DNA of 12,879 nt from an uncultured Campylobacter sp. (GTDB taxonomy: Bacteria; Campylobacterota; Campylobacteria; Campylobacterales; Campylobacteraceae), in contig NZ_CAKZTI010000010.1 in assembly GCF_937921625.1 (NCBI RefSeq), forward strand, positions 1 through 12,879. Direction: 5' to 3'. Below, one piece after another: positions 1-6,583 of the stretch. The notes beneath the pieces are model-generated. The model was not told where the DNA came from and ran no database searches. It saw only the letters and a program-made list of their open reading frames with translations. The number at the start of each line of letters is the position of its first letter. Position 1 is the stretch's first letter. The position numbers were made by a program, and so were the translations under genes.

Positions 1-294
1 AAACCCCACCCATCCCCCGACAACGCTTTAAGCGGTGCGAGCCTTACGACTCGCGTTAAATTTTAATAGGGGTTGAATTTACGGCATGCGAAATTTTAAA
101 ATTTAGCCGAAATTTACAGCTCACAAAATTTTAAAATTCCAAGCGCAAAAGAATTTTGAAATTCCAAATACGATAAAATTTAAACGGCGGCGGAATTTCG
201 GAATTCTGATCGGCAGCAGAATTTCAAAATTCCGTAAATTTGAGCGAAATTATAAAATTTCGTAAATTTAAAACGATTGAATAAGGAGGCTTAA
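1..294. other. Non-coding left edge with AT palindrome array
   Basis: No convincing gene lies here. From about 91 to 261 there are six short perfect or near-perfect palindromes of the AATTT-nn-AAATT type, at 91-104, 127-138, 151-164, 193-206, 219-232 and 246-261. The copies at 151-164 and 219-232 are exact reverse complements of each other. A 24-bp unit at 185-208 recurs imperfectly at 211-234. Such AT-rich words are common in Campylobacter intergenic DNA, so a function is not implied. A small hairpin near 37-54 could end an upstream transcript. Confidence 0.6.
37..66 (+). terminator. Weak candidate terminator hairpin
   Basis: GCGAG (37-41) can pair with CTCGC (50-54) across an 8-nt loop, followed by an AT-rich tail with a TTTT run. 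It may end a transcript entering from the left. The stem is only 5 bp, so this is tentative. Confidence 0.3.
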
Positions 295-1014
295 TTGAAC
301 CCGATTACCGAAAAGCGCAGCGTTTCGGGCTACTACTACGCCGAGGATCGCGAGTATGTGTACTTCGTGACGGACGCGCCGCGCGAGCAAAACTACCGCT
401 TTATTTTCGACGCGGGCGCGATCTATTTGCAAGAGGGTGCCGCCGAGGTGCGGCCTAGCAGCGAGGCGGAGTTTTTCGCGATCGTCAAAAAGATCCTCGC
501 GCAGTATCGCGATAAAATTTTAGAGCACTCCGCAGAGCTTGAAAATTACGAAAAAATCTACACGAGACGCGGCGATTTTTCAAAATTTATGAAAAGGCAC
601 TCTGTCCTAAAATACGAAATCCGCAAATTTCAAAACAAAATTTCGCATTTTTACGAGGCGCTTCTCATCTGCGCAAATGAGCAGCCGGCGCTGAAAAAAC
701 AGCTGAAAAACTACGCCTACGAAGCGGGCGTTTTTAAAGGCGTAATGAGCGAATACGCCGTCAGGATCGAGGATATCTATCAATTCATCCAAGGCCTCAA
801 AAACGACAAAATCAGCCGCAACATCTACATTCTCACGATCATCTCGTCGCTGCTGATGCCGCTAAATTTCATCACGAGCTTTTTCGGGATGAACACGACG
901 GGGCTGTTTTTAAGCGGCTCGGCGCACGGCACGCTCATCGTGACGCTTGCGATGTGCGTGATTTTCGCGGCGATGGTCGGCTTTCTTATGCTCTACGCCA
1001 AAAAACGAAACTAA
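295..1014 (+). CDS. CorA-family metal ion transporter, short form
   Basis: Membrane channel for Mg2+ or another divalent cation, of the CorA family. Two transmembrane helices sit at the C-terminus (about residues 177-197 and 212-234). The family signature Gly-Met-Asn (198-200) closes the first helix, as in all CorA proteins. Residues 60-175 are charged and helical, fitting the long stalk helices. At 239 residues it is shorter than typical CorA (about 316), with a reduced N-terminal domain and a very short loop after GMN that lacks the usual acidic MPEL stretch, so ion specificity cannot be read. The start is TTG 295, preceded by AAGGAGG with good spacing. The stop lies 17 bp before the next gene, which suggests co-transcription. 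Confidence 0.85.
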   Translation: MNPITEKRSVSGYYYAEDREYVYFVTDAPREQNYRFIFDAGAIYLQEGAAEVRPSSEAEFFAIVKKILAQYRDKILEHSAELENYEKIYTRRGDFSKFMKRHSVLKYEIRKFQNKISHFYEALLICANEQPALKKQLKNYAYEAGVFKGVMSEYAVRIEDIYQFIQGLKNDKISRNIYILTIISSLLMPLNFITSFFGMNTTGLFLSGSAHGTLIVTLAMCVIFAAMVGFLMLYAKKRN

Positions 1015-1031
1015 AGCGGAGGAGTTAAATT

Positions 1032-1445
1032 TTGAACAAAAACGAGCTTAAAAATATCCTAGGCGGATACCTCGGCAGGGAGATTGCGGGCGATTTTAGA
1101 GTGCTGAAAGAGCACGAGATCGCGCTCTGCAACGACGCGGCGAAATTTCCTTTTGAGGGCGATAGTAAGCTGTTGCGCGAGTTTTGTATCTTTGCAGATA
1201 GCGGCACCGGCGATCTTTGGCTACTAAGCTCTAGCGGCGAGATCGCGTTTTACGACCATGATCTGGAGTTTTTGTCCGAAGCAAATTTGAAAAAATTCGA
1301 TCTAAATCTTGCGAGCTGGCTAAAGATCGCGGAGCTTTTTTGCAAATTTGAAACCCTTGGCGACCCGAGTAGCGCGCAAAAGACGGAGTTTAAGCAAAGC
1401 GTAGCTAAAATCTGCCCGCAAATTTTAGAAATTTGGGAAATTTAA
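1032..1445 (+). CDS. SUKH/SMI1-KNR4-like small protein
   Basis: A 137-residue cytosolic protein with no signal peptide or membrane segment. Residues 51-77 (Phe-Ala-Asp-Ser-Gly-Thr-Gly-Asp-Leu-Trp, then Ile-Ala-Phe-Tyr-Asp-His) match the pattern of SUKH-superfamily proteins: an acidic turn followed by a strand and a Tyr-x-His element. SUKH proteins often act as immunity proteins against secreted nuclease toxins, but many are orphans of unknown role. The start is TTG 1032 after a GGAGGAG-type site. The gene follows the CorA-like gene by 17 bp and precedes ogt by about 50 bp, so the three may form one operon. The family call rests on motif pattern only. Confidence 0.5.
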   Translation: MNKNELKNILGGYLGREIAGDFRVLKEHEIALCNDAAKFPFEGDSKLLREFCIFADSGTGDLWLLSSSGEIAFYDHDLEFLSEANLKKFDLNLASWLKIAELFCKFETLGDPSSAQKTEFKQSVAKICPQILEIWEI

Positions 1446-1498
1446 GCGCTGTTTGCGGCGTCTAAATTTAATCGTAAAAGCGCAAAATAGGAGGAGTG

Positions 1499-2332
1499 AT
1501 GAAATTTATCGCATATTACGACTCGCCGCTTGGCGAAATCACGCTCGCGGGCGATGAGGCGGGGCTTTGCGGGCTGTGGTTCGAGGGCGAGAAATACTAC
1601 GCGCACGCTCTTGCGGCAAGCGGTGCGGATGAAAAGCAGGACAGCGCCGATCTGTTCGCAAAAGAGAAGCACGCCGCAAGCGAAACACAGCGCGATTTTG
1701 CGGCGTTGAAAAAGAGCACAAAGAGCGATTTTGCTGCAAAAGCGACGAACGGCGCAGATGAAAAGTACAACGCGCGCGATTTCGCAGAAGCGGAGAGCGG
1801 CGCGGACGTAAAATTCTGCGCGAACGTACTTGTAGCGAGCGAAAAATTCTGTGAGCGCGATTTTGCGGCTCAGGATGCGAGCAAAAAATCTTACGCGACC
1901 GACCTTTCGGCGCAAAGCGTGGGTGAAAAATTTTGCATAAACAAGCAAAGCGGCTACTTCGAGGAGAAAAACCTGCCCGTTTTAGATCAAACCAAGCGCT
2001 GGCTTGATCTGTATTTTAGCGGACGCGAACCCGGTTTTACGCCCGCCCTAAATCCCGTGGGCTCGGCGTTTAGGCGCGCCGTGTGGGAAATTTTGCTCAA
2101 AATTCCTTACGGCAAAACTACGACCTACGGGCAGATCGCGCGCGAAATCGCCGCGGCGCGCGGGCTAGCGAAGATGTCCGCGCAAGCCGTGGGCGGTGCA
2201 GTAGGACACAACGATATCTCGATCATCATCCCCTGCCACCGCGTCATAGGCGCGCACGGCAACCTCACGGGCTATGCGGGCGGCATCGATAGAAAAATAA
2301 AGCTGCTGAAGCTCGAAGGCATCAATATGTAG
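1499..2332 (+). CDS. ogt: Methylated-DNA--protein-cysteine methyltransferase with long repeat insert
   Basis: Suicide DNA repair protein that transfers the methyl group from O6-methylguanine (and O4-methylthymine) to its own cysteine. The C-terminal domain (about residues 160-277) is canonical: a Tyr-Gly-Gln-Ile-Ala recognition helix near 210-214, the active-site Pro-Cys-His-Arg-Val with Cys246, and the Gly-Tyr-Ala-Gly-Gly element near 258-262. The N-terminal domain begins normally (residues 1-35) and is then interrupted by an insert of about 115 residues (roughly 36-152). This insert is rich in Ala, Lys, Asp, Glu and Ser, with recurring Gly-Ala-Asp-Glu-Lys, Asp-Phe-Ala-Ala and Glu-Lys-Phe-Cys words. 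The family is usually 150-180 residues; this one is 277. ATG 1499 is preferred over GTG 1496 because the AGGAGG site at 1489-1494 is too close to the latter. Confidence 0.9.
   Translation: MKFIAYYDSPLGEITLAGDEAGLCGLWFEGEKYYAHALAASGADEKQDSADLFAKEKHAASETQRDFAALKKSTKSDFAAKATNGADEKYNARDFAEAESGADVKFCANVLVASEKFCERDFAAQDASKKSYATDLSAQSVGEKFCINKQSGYFEEKNLPVLDQTKRWLDLYFSGREPGFTPALNPVGSAFRRAVWEILLKIPYGKTTTYGQIAREIAAARGLAKMSAQAVGGAVGHNDISIIIPCHRVIGAHGNLTGYAGGIDRKIKLLKLEGINM
1655..1935 (+). repeat. Degenerate coding repeats inside ogt
   Basis: The insert DNA contains recurring words close to GCGCGATTTTGCGGC near 1691, 1722, 1775 and 1854. Words encoding Gly-Ala-Asp-(Glu/Val)-Lys recur near 1620, 1750 and 1800. 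The units are imperfect and irregularly spaced, so this looks like an old, drifted repeat expansion rather than a clean tandem array. Confidence 0.6.
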
Positions 2333-3067
2333 GGGCTTTTCACGCCCTCAAATAGCACTGCGCCGTAAGAATACAATTTAAGCGGCCGGTAGCGCGCCAA
2401 AGGCCCAAAAAAAGCCAGCCGGATAGCAAAGCCGCGCAAGATGGGGCTTGTGCCAAAAGGACGATAAGCGTTGCGAGCCGTATCGTCAAATGAGCCTAGC
2501 TACGTCGCCGAAACGGAGCCCCGCCTGAAACTCAAATCGGCGCACCGCAAAACGTCCCGCACTGGTGCGCCCATAGAGTGGATTGAGCAAAATTTAAAAT
2601 TTCGCCGCTTTTTCTCCGCCTCTCGCAGAAGCCGCATCGATTTAAAATTTTAACGCGCCGAGGACGAACAGATCGGCCGCTGCAAAATCTGCGATAGCCA
2701 AAAATCTACAAGCGGCGCCGAAACGGGCGCGAAAGCCTGCAGTGAAAAAACTAATAGGTGGCGTCGCGCCTGCTTCTTAAAACTGCGGCGGGCTAATTGC
2801 CAAGGAGCCCGCTTGAATTAGCGTTTTAAACCGCCGCGCAAAAAAGATGAAATTTTATCTTTTCGCGTATGATTGCGCCGCATCTACAAACAAATAAAGC
2901 TCGCAGCCTCTTAGCGAGCGGAAGCGCTGCCGCTACGCCGCTTAAACCTGCGCGGATCTAAAAATTTTATAAATTAAAATTCCATGTCGCGGACGATTTA
3001 AAATTTCGCGCTTCAAACGATCCGTAAATTCCGTGCTTCAGGCTGCGGCGATTAGATCTTAGCACTC
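2333..3067. other. 735-bp stretch without a supported gene
   Basis: Between the convergent ends of ogt and the second MGMT-family gene no reading frame has a start, ribosome site and plausible protein. The short open frame at 2471-2653 reads as random Arg/Ser-rich sequence. The region holds several inverted repeats: GACGATA/TATCGTC at 2460-2487, two competing stems at 2788-2822, and an 18-bp quasi-palindrome at 2917-2934. It may be decayed coding DNA or a transcript-end region. Confidence 0.55.
2788..2822 (+). promoter_or_regulatory. Two mutually exclusive hairpins
   Basis: GCGGGCT (2788-2794) pairs perfectly with AGCCCGC (2806-2812). GCTAATT (2792-2798) pairs perfectly with AATTAGC (2816-2822). 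The left arms overlap by three bases, so both stems cannot form at once, as in an attenuator or switch. No gene lies just downstream on the plus strand. On either strand it may simply be a transcription end for the convergent genes. Confidence 0.35.
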
Positions 3068-3357
3068 CTAGCGGTGCTTTTTCATACAGACGCGCTCGCC
3101 TCTAAATTCCACGCCTTCGGCCTCTAGCAGTTCGCGCTGAGCCGCAAAGCTCGCCGCCAAAGCGCCCGCGTGATAAAGGGCGCGGTGGCACGGGTAGTCG
3201 CCGTAGAGCTCTGCTTGCGAGAGCACGCGCCCCACGAGCCGCGAGTGAGCGGGCAGCCCGATCAGGAGCGCGATCTGCCCGTAGCTAGCGACCCTGCCCG
3301 CGGGGATCTCCCCCACAAGGGTAAAATTTCATAGATCAAATTTTGCGTCAAAACCAT
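3068..3357 (-). pseudogene. Second MGMT-family protein, frameshifted near its 5' end
   Basis: The open part (from GTG 3316) encodes the DNA-binding half of the methyltransferase fold: Ile-Pro-Ala-Gly-Arg-Val-Ala-Ser-Tyr-Gly-Gln-Ile-Ala, then Tyr-Pro-Cys-His-Arg and a C-terminal Leu-Leu-Glu-Ala-Glu-Gly-Val-Glu-Phe. This is the single-domain MGMT/alkyltransferase-like family (about 100 residues). The reactive Cys is kept, whereas true ATL proteins replace it. GTG 3316 has no ribosome site and truncates the first helix. The missing start is visible one frame away: ATG 3357 opens Met-Val-Leu-Thr-Gln-Asn-Leu-Ile-Tyr-Glu-Ile-Leu. One extra base in the run of five Cs (plus strand 3310-3314) would join the two into 96 residues. 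It could be a real pseudogene, a sequencing error, or a short protein from GTG 3316. Confidence 0.65.
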
Positions 3358-3363
3358 GGCGCG

Positions 3364-3369
3364 ATTATA
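3364..3369 (-). promoter_or_regulatory. Candidate -10 box for the minus-strand MGMT-family gene
   Basis: The minus strand reads TATAAT here, just upstream of ATG 3357. That spacing would give an almost leaderless message for a 3357 start, or a normal leader for a later start. Confidence 0.4.
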
Positions 3370-3382
3370 CTTTTTCGCATTT

Positions 3383-3400
3383 AAATTTAGACCTAAATTT
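3383..3400. promoter_or_regulatory. Inverted repeat between divergent promoters
   Basis: AAATTTAG and CTAAATTT form a perfect 8-bp inverted repeat with a 2-bp centre. It lies between the minus-strand -10 box at 3364-3369 and the plus-strand one at 3426-3431, a typical operator position. The sequence class is common in this genome, so binding is only inferred. Confidence 0.35.
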
Positions 3401-3425
3401 AGTCACTTTGCGCCGCTAAATTCGA

Positions 3426-3431
3426 TATAAT
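3426..3431 (+). promoter_or_regulatory. -10 box for the duplicated membrane protein gene
   Basis: A perfect TATAAT preceded by T-rich sequence and with no clear -35 box, as is usual in Campylobacter. It lies 36 bp before the GTG start at 3467. Confidence 0.6.
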
Positions 3432-3466
3432 TTCTAAAATTTAGCGCTTTATAAAAGGAGCGAGCT

Positions 3467-4567
3467 GTGGACGAGAAATTCCAATCAGACACGAAAGAGC
3501 TGGACGAGAAATTTGCCGCTATCCCTGAAAATTTAAAGAAGCGATACGATAGGCATAGATTTATCAGACGCGCGATTATGGCGTACTGGTCATCAGCGTT
3601 TGCTACTTTTTATTTTTCGATGATATTGGGAGCATATTTGGAACCATTTTTTACAAATATCGGCATAAAATTATCATCTGAAATTTTTATATATATTCGT
3701 GATGTCGCGATAATAGTTTTGCCTATATGCGCGACGATCTGCTTTTTAAGATACACTAAGACTAAGCGATACAGCAACCTTTTTATCAAAGATCAAGGGG
3801 ATAATTTGTTGGTTTTTACGATCGAAAATTTTGCCAGCATAGTTTTGATTTTATATCCGATTCTGCTTATTTTGGGGTCATTTTTCGTCGAAGATAATGA
3901 CGGAGGATATGGTATTTATGCATTTTTATACGGCCTCTTAGTGGCTCCAATCTGCTTGTTAATCTTTGCGATATGCTATTTTTTCAATAAAAGCTCATAT
4001 ACACCCGCGTCCGGGGCTTCAGATCTACGCAGGGAGCCCGATCTGGCGACTCAAAGCGCAAAATCCGCAGAGGAAAGACTAACCGAACTAAACGACCTGG
4101 ACGCAAAATTTAAAAATTTACCGCGTAATCTAAAAAATCGCTACGACACACATAGGCTTATCAGACGCTCTAGCGTGACGTTTGTGGGCTTTACGGTTTT
4201 AGTTTCGTGGTTTGCAAGCTTTGTAAATAACGTTCTGGGCGGGCTTCTTTCTCTTGCTGCGGTGTTGATTTTACCATATATTTTTACGCGAATTTATCTA
4301 AAAAGCTATCCGACGAAAAAATATAGCAAACTTTTTATAAAAAATCAGTGCTTTTCTCTGGCGGTTTTTATAATCGAAAATTTAGCCAGCGTGGCTTTGA
4401 TCCTCTATCCGCTTGCGCTCATAATAGCGGCGCTGATCGCTAAAAATAATGAGAGGATAATAGGTCTGTTTTTGAGCGGTTCAAATGTATTATCGCTTTG
4501 TTTTCTCGTTTTTGTAGCGTGCTATCTGTTTAATCGAAGCACTTATATTCCGAAGGACGAAGCGTAA
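3467..4567 (+). CDS. Membrane protein of two tandem homologous four-helix units
   Basis: I do not recognise the family. The 366-residue protein is an internal duplication. Residues 11-180 and 210-361 share Leu-Asp-x-Lys-Phe, Pro-x-Asn-Leu-Lys-x-Arg-Tyr-Asp-x-His-Arg, Tyr-Ser-x-Leu-Phe-Ile-Lys, Ile-Glu-Asn-x-Ala-Ser, Leu-Ile-Leu-Tyr-Pro and Cys-Tyr-x-Phe-Asn. Each unit has a charged cytosolic-type N-terminal helix and about four hydrophobic segments (near 38-60, 75-95, 112-140 and 148-173 in unit 1), giving about eight in all. A polar linker (181-209) joins the units. The start is GTG 3467, with AAGGAG at 3455-3460. It has its own promoter and stands alone, divergent from the broken MGMT-family gene. 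Confidence 0.75.
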   Translation: MDEKFQSDTKELDEKFAAIPENLKKRYDRHRFIRRAIMAYWSSAFATFYFSMILGAYLEPFFTNIGIKLSSEIFIYIRDVAIIVLPICATICFLRYTKTKRYSNLFIKDQGDNLLVFTIENFASIVLILYPILLILGSFFVEDNDGGYGIYAFLYGLLVAPICLLIFAICYFFNKSSYTPASGASDLRREPDLATQSAKSAEERLTELNDLDAKFKNLPRNLKNRYDTHRLIRRSSVTFVGFTVLVSWFASFVNNVLGGLLSLAAVLILPYIFTRIYLKSYPTKKYSKLFIKNQCFSLAVFIIENLASVALILYPLALIIAALIAKNNERIIGLFLSGSNVLSLCFLVFVACYLFNRSTYIPKDEA

Positions 4568-4572
4568 ATCTC

Positions 4573-4619
4573 GCTAAATTTAACCTCGTGTCGGTGCCCT
4601 GAATTTCATTAAATTTAGC
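4573..4619 (+). terminator. Inverted repeat after the membrane protein gene
   Basis: GCTAAATTTAA (4573-4583) and TTAAATTTAGC (4609-4619) are an exact 11-bp inverted repeat with a 25-nt loop starting 6 bp after the stop codon. A CTTTTAAATTTT tail follows. It may terminate transcription, but the stem is AT-rich and the loop long. Confidence 0.35.
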
Positions 4620-4753
4620 CGCGCTTTTAAATTTTACGACGCGGCGCCTCGCCTAATTTCAAAATTTAGTAGTTTTAAAATTTTACCTTGCCGAGGCCTT
4701 CGGGCGAGCGAAATTTAAACCGAATATTCAGCCCCTCTTTATATGTAAAGGAA

Positions 4754-4759
4754 TATAAT
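4754..4759 (+). promoter_or_regulatory. -10 box for the dipeptidase E-like gene
   Basis: A perfect TATAAT, with T-rich DNA just upstream, lies 39 bp before ATG 4798. The AAAGGAG ribosome site is at 4786-4792. Confidence 0.6.
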
Positions 4760-4797
4760 TTCAAAACAGATATCAACTTTGATTTAAAGGAGAAAAG

Positions 4798-5631
4798 ATG
4801 CAAAATCAAAGACGAAACCTGCTAAAAGTAGCCGCTTTGGCGGCGGGCGCTGCGATGCTCGGTACGAGCGAACTGGTTGCGAGCGAAAAGGCGTTTAAGC
4901 TCTCCAAGCGCGATCATAGCAAGCAAAGAGCGCTGCTGCTCTCAAGCTCGGGCTACAAAGACACGAAGTATCTATCGCACGCGGTGTCGTGGATCGGTAA
5001 ATTTGCGCAGGAGAACAACCTCGCGGGCAAAAAGATCGTTTTTATCCCTTACGCGAGCCTTCGCAGGAGCTACGACGAATATGAAAAGCGCGTCAAAGAG
5101 GCGCTTGCGAGCTTAAGCTTGAATATCGTCGGTGTTCATCACGCTAAAAATGCCGCGAAGGAAGTCGCGAGCGCGGATTGCATATTCGTAGGCGGCGGCA
5201 ACACCTTCAAGCTCGTGCACGATATGTATGAAAACGAGCTCATCGCCCTGATTAGCAAAATGGTCGAGGACGGCACGCCGTATATCGGCTGGAGCGCGGG
5301 CTCGAACGTCGCGGGCGCTACGATGATGACGACGAACGATATGCCGATCATCGAGCCCGAGTCGTTTAATACCTTCAACATCTTCCCGCACCAGATCAAT
5401 CCGCACTTCATCTCGGGCAAGCCTGCGGGGCACAACGGCGAGAGCAGAGAGGAGAGGCTGGAGGAATTTTTGATCGCTAATCAAAAATCGACGGTGTACG
5501 CGATGCCGGAGGGTACGGCGTTTTGGCTTGAGGGCGAAAAGGCGACCGTGCTAGGGCCTGCTGCGGTACTAAAGATGAATTATAAACAAAAGGTTAAGTT
5601 GATCGAGCCGGGCAGCTCGTTTAAGTATTGA
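4798..5631 (+). CDS. pepE: Dipeptidase E-like serine peptidase (family S51) with Tat leader
   Basis: Homologue of dipeptidase E, which splits dipeptides with an N-terminal aspartate. The nucleophile motif Gly-Trp-Ser-Ala-Gly-Ser is at 164-169 (Ser166). Phe-Val-Gly-Gly-Gly-Asn-Thr-Phe is at 130-137, and the Gln-Ile-Asn-Pro-His-Phe stretch carries the likely catalytic His203. A Pro-Glu-Gly follows near 237. Enteric PepE is about 229 residues and cytosolic; this protein has about 45 extra N-terminal residues. They begin Gln-Arg-Arg-Asn-Leu-Leu-Lys, followed by an Ala-rich hydrophobic stretch (11-28), a Tat twin-arginine leader pattern. Export to the periplasm is therefore inferred, with a peptide scavenging or cell-wall role possible. 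It appears monocistronic, with its own promoter and a strong terminator behind it. Confidence 0.85.
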   Translation: MQNQRRNLLKVAALAAGAAMLGTSELVASEKAFKLSKRDHSKQRALLLSSSGYKDTKYLSHAVSWIGKFAQENNLAGKKIVFIPYASLRRSYDEYEKRVKEALASLSLNIVGVHHAKNAAKEVASADCIFVGGGNTFKLVHDMYENELIALISKMVEDGTPYIGWSAGSNVAGATMMTTNDMPIIEPESFNTFNIFPHQINPHFISGKPAGHNGESREERLEEFLIANQKSTVYAMPEGTAFWLEGEKATVLGPAAVLKMNYKQKVKLIEPGSSFKY

Positions 5632-5709
5632 TCGCACCCGCTTAAATTTAACCAAGAGGTGCCAGACGGCACTGCTCGTTTGAATGCGCAAATCGGTTAA
5701 ATTTTAATT

Positions 5710-5744
5710 GCGGCGCTCGGCTAAATTCGGGCGCCGCTTTTAAA
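5710..5744 (+). terminator. Rho-independent terminator after pepE
   Basis: GCGGCGC (5710-5716) pairs perfectly with GCGCCGC (5731-5737) across a 14-nt loop, followed directly by TTTT and AT-rich DNA. A second, smaller hairpin, GTGCC/GGCAC with a 4-nt loop, lies upstream at 5659-5672. Confidence 0.7.
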
Positions 5745-5770
5745 TTTATGCGGCAAAGCGCATTTTGCTT

Positions 5771-6554
5771 ATGTGGACGCATGGTCAAAAGATAAACATC
5801 GATTTAAAGCGGCGTGCGATCGCCGAAGCCATAAAAAGTAAAATTTAAAACGCAGATAAAATGCCCCGCGTCCACCTTCTTATGCCGCTCGGCGATTTTA
5901 TTCCGTATATCGCGGACATCCTTGCCGGCTGCGGCGGGACGGTATATTTGCAAAAAAGCGGCGGCGCTTATAGTGCCGTAAAAATCGATGTGGGCGGCCG
6001 CCGAAACTTAAGCGATCGGGAGCAAAGTTTTAAATTTTTTATTTCGCTAGAATCGCCGCAAGAGCCCTAATCGCCCGTAAGGATATTTTACGACGATATG
6101 CATCAAAGCATCATCGAAGGCACGGGCGAGCAGAGACGCAAGAAGCTATAGAGATGATCGCGCTGCGACTCGTCGCAAAAAATCGGGGCGCGGCTACTTG
6201 GGAAAATTTTCTCAGCGATCAAAGATAAACTCAAAACGACGAAGCGATCGGTCGCGGGCTTAGCTGCGGCGCTTATTTTTACAAAGATTATTTTTACGTG
6301 AAGCGCTACGCGGACGGTAAAATTTTAAAATTTGATCCAAACGACGACAAATTGCCGAATATTACGACGCCGTAAACGGGCGGCACCGCCGATTTAAAGA
6401 TCAAAGGGCGCCGCGACGAGCAAACGAGCACTTCCGCCTGTATCGCCACTCGCTTGCGCCGAGCGGCGATGAGCTTGTAGCCGAGATTTTAAAAACCGAA
6501 AAATACCAAAAGGCGGTTCGGCGCATAAACGTACCCAGTAGCGCCGATACGTAA
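5771..6554 (+). pseudogene. Decayed unknown gene, copy A
   Basis: Coherent protein-like stretches in several frames suggest a gene with nonsense and frameshift damage. One frame runs from ATG 5771 across a TAA near 5846-5848, through an open piece at 5861-6070, past a second TAA, and on to Ile-Phe-Tyr-Asp-Asp-Met-His-Gln near 6085-6110. After a frame change, another stretch reads Gly-Ala-Tyr-Phe-Tyr-Lys-Asp-Tyr-Phe-Tyr-Val-Lys-Arg-Tyr around 6270-6315, then Leu-Lys-Phe-Asp-Pro-Asn-Asp-Asp. A last frame gives Asp-Glu-Leu-Val-Ala-Glu-Ile-Leu, ending at TAA 6552-6554. I do not recognise the family. A diverged copy lies on the far side of the glycosylase gene. Confidence 0.55.
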
Positions 6555-6583
6555 GGTTTAAATTTAAGATAAGGGAGCGAATT

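Noticed and set aside
91..261. Possible CRISPR-like array
   Set aside because: Units are short, variable AT palindromes with irregular spacing and no constant repeat.
1442..1948. Long open frame on the minus strand over ogt
   Set aside because: It mirrors the repetitive insert of ogt, is extremely rich in Arg, Cys and Phe, and has no ribosome site.
2471..2653. 60-codon plus-strand frame between the two MGMT-family genes
   Set aside because: Non-ATG start without a ribosome site, and no protein-like pattern.
3310..3314. Phase-variable homopolymer
   Set aside because: Five bases is far shorter than the G/C tracts (usually eight or more) known to switch in Campylobacter; a fixed lesion or sequence error is likelier.
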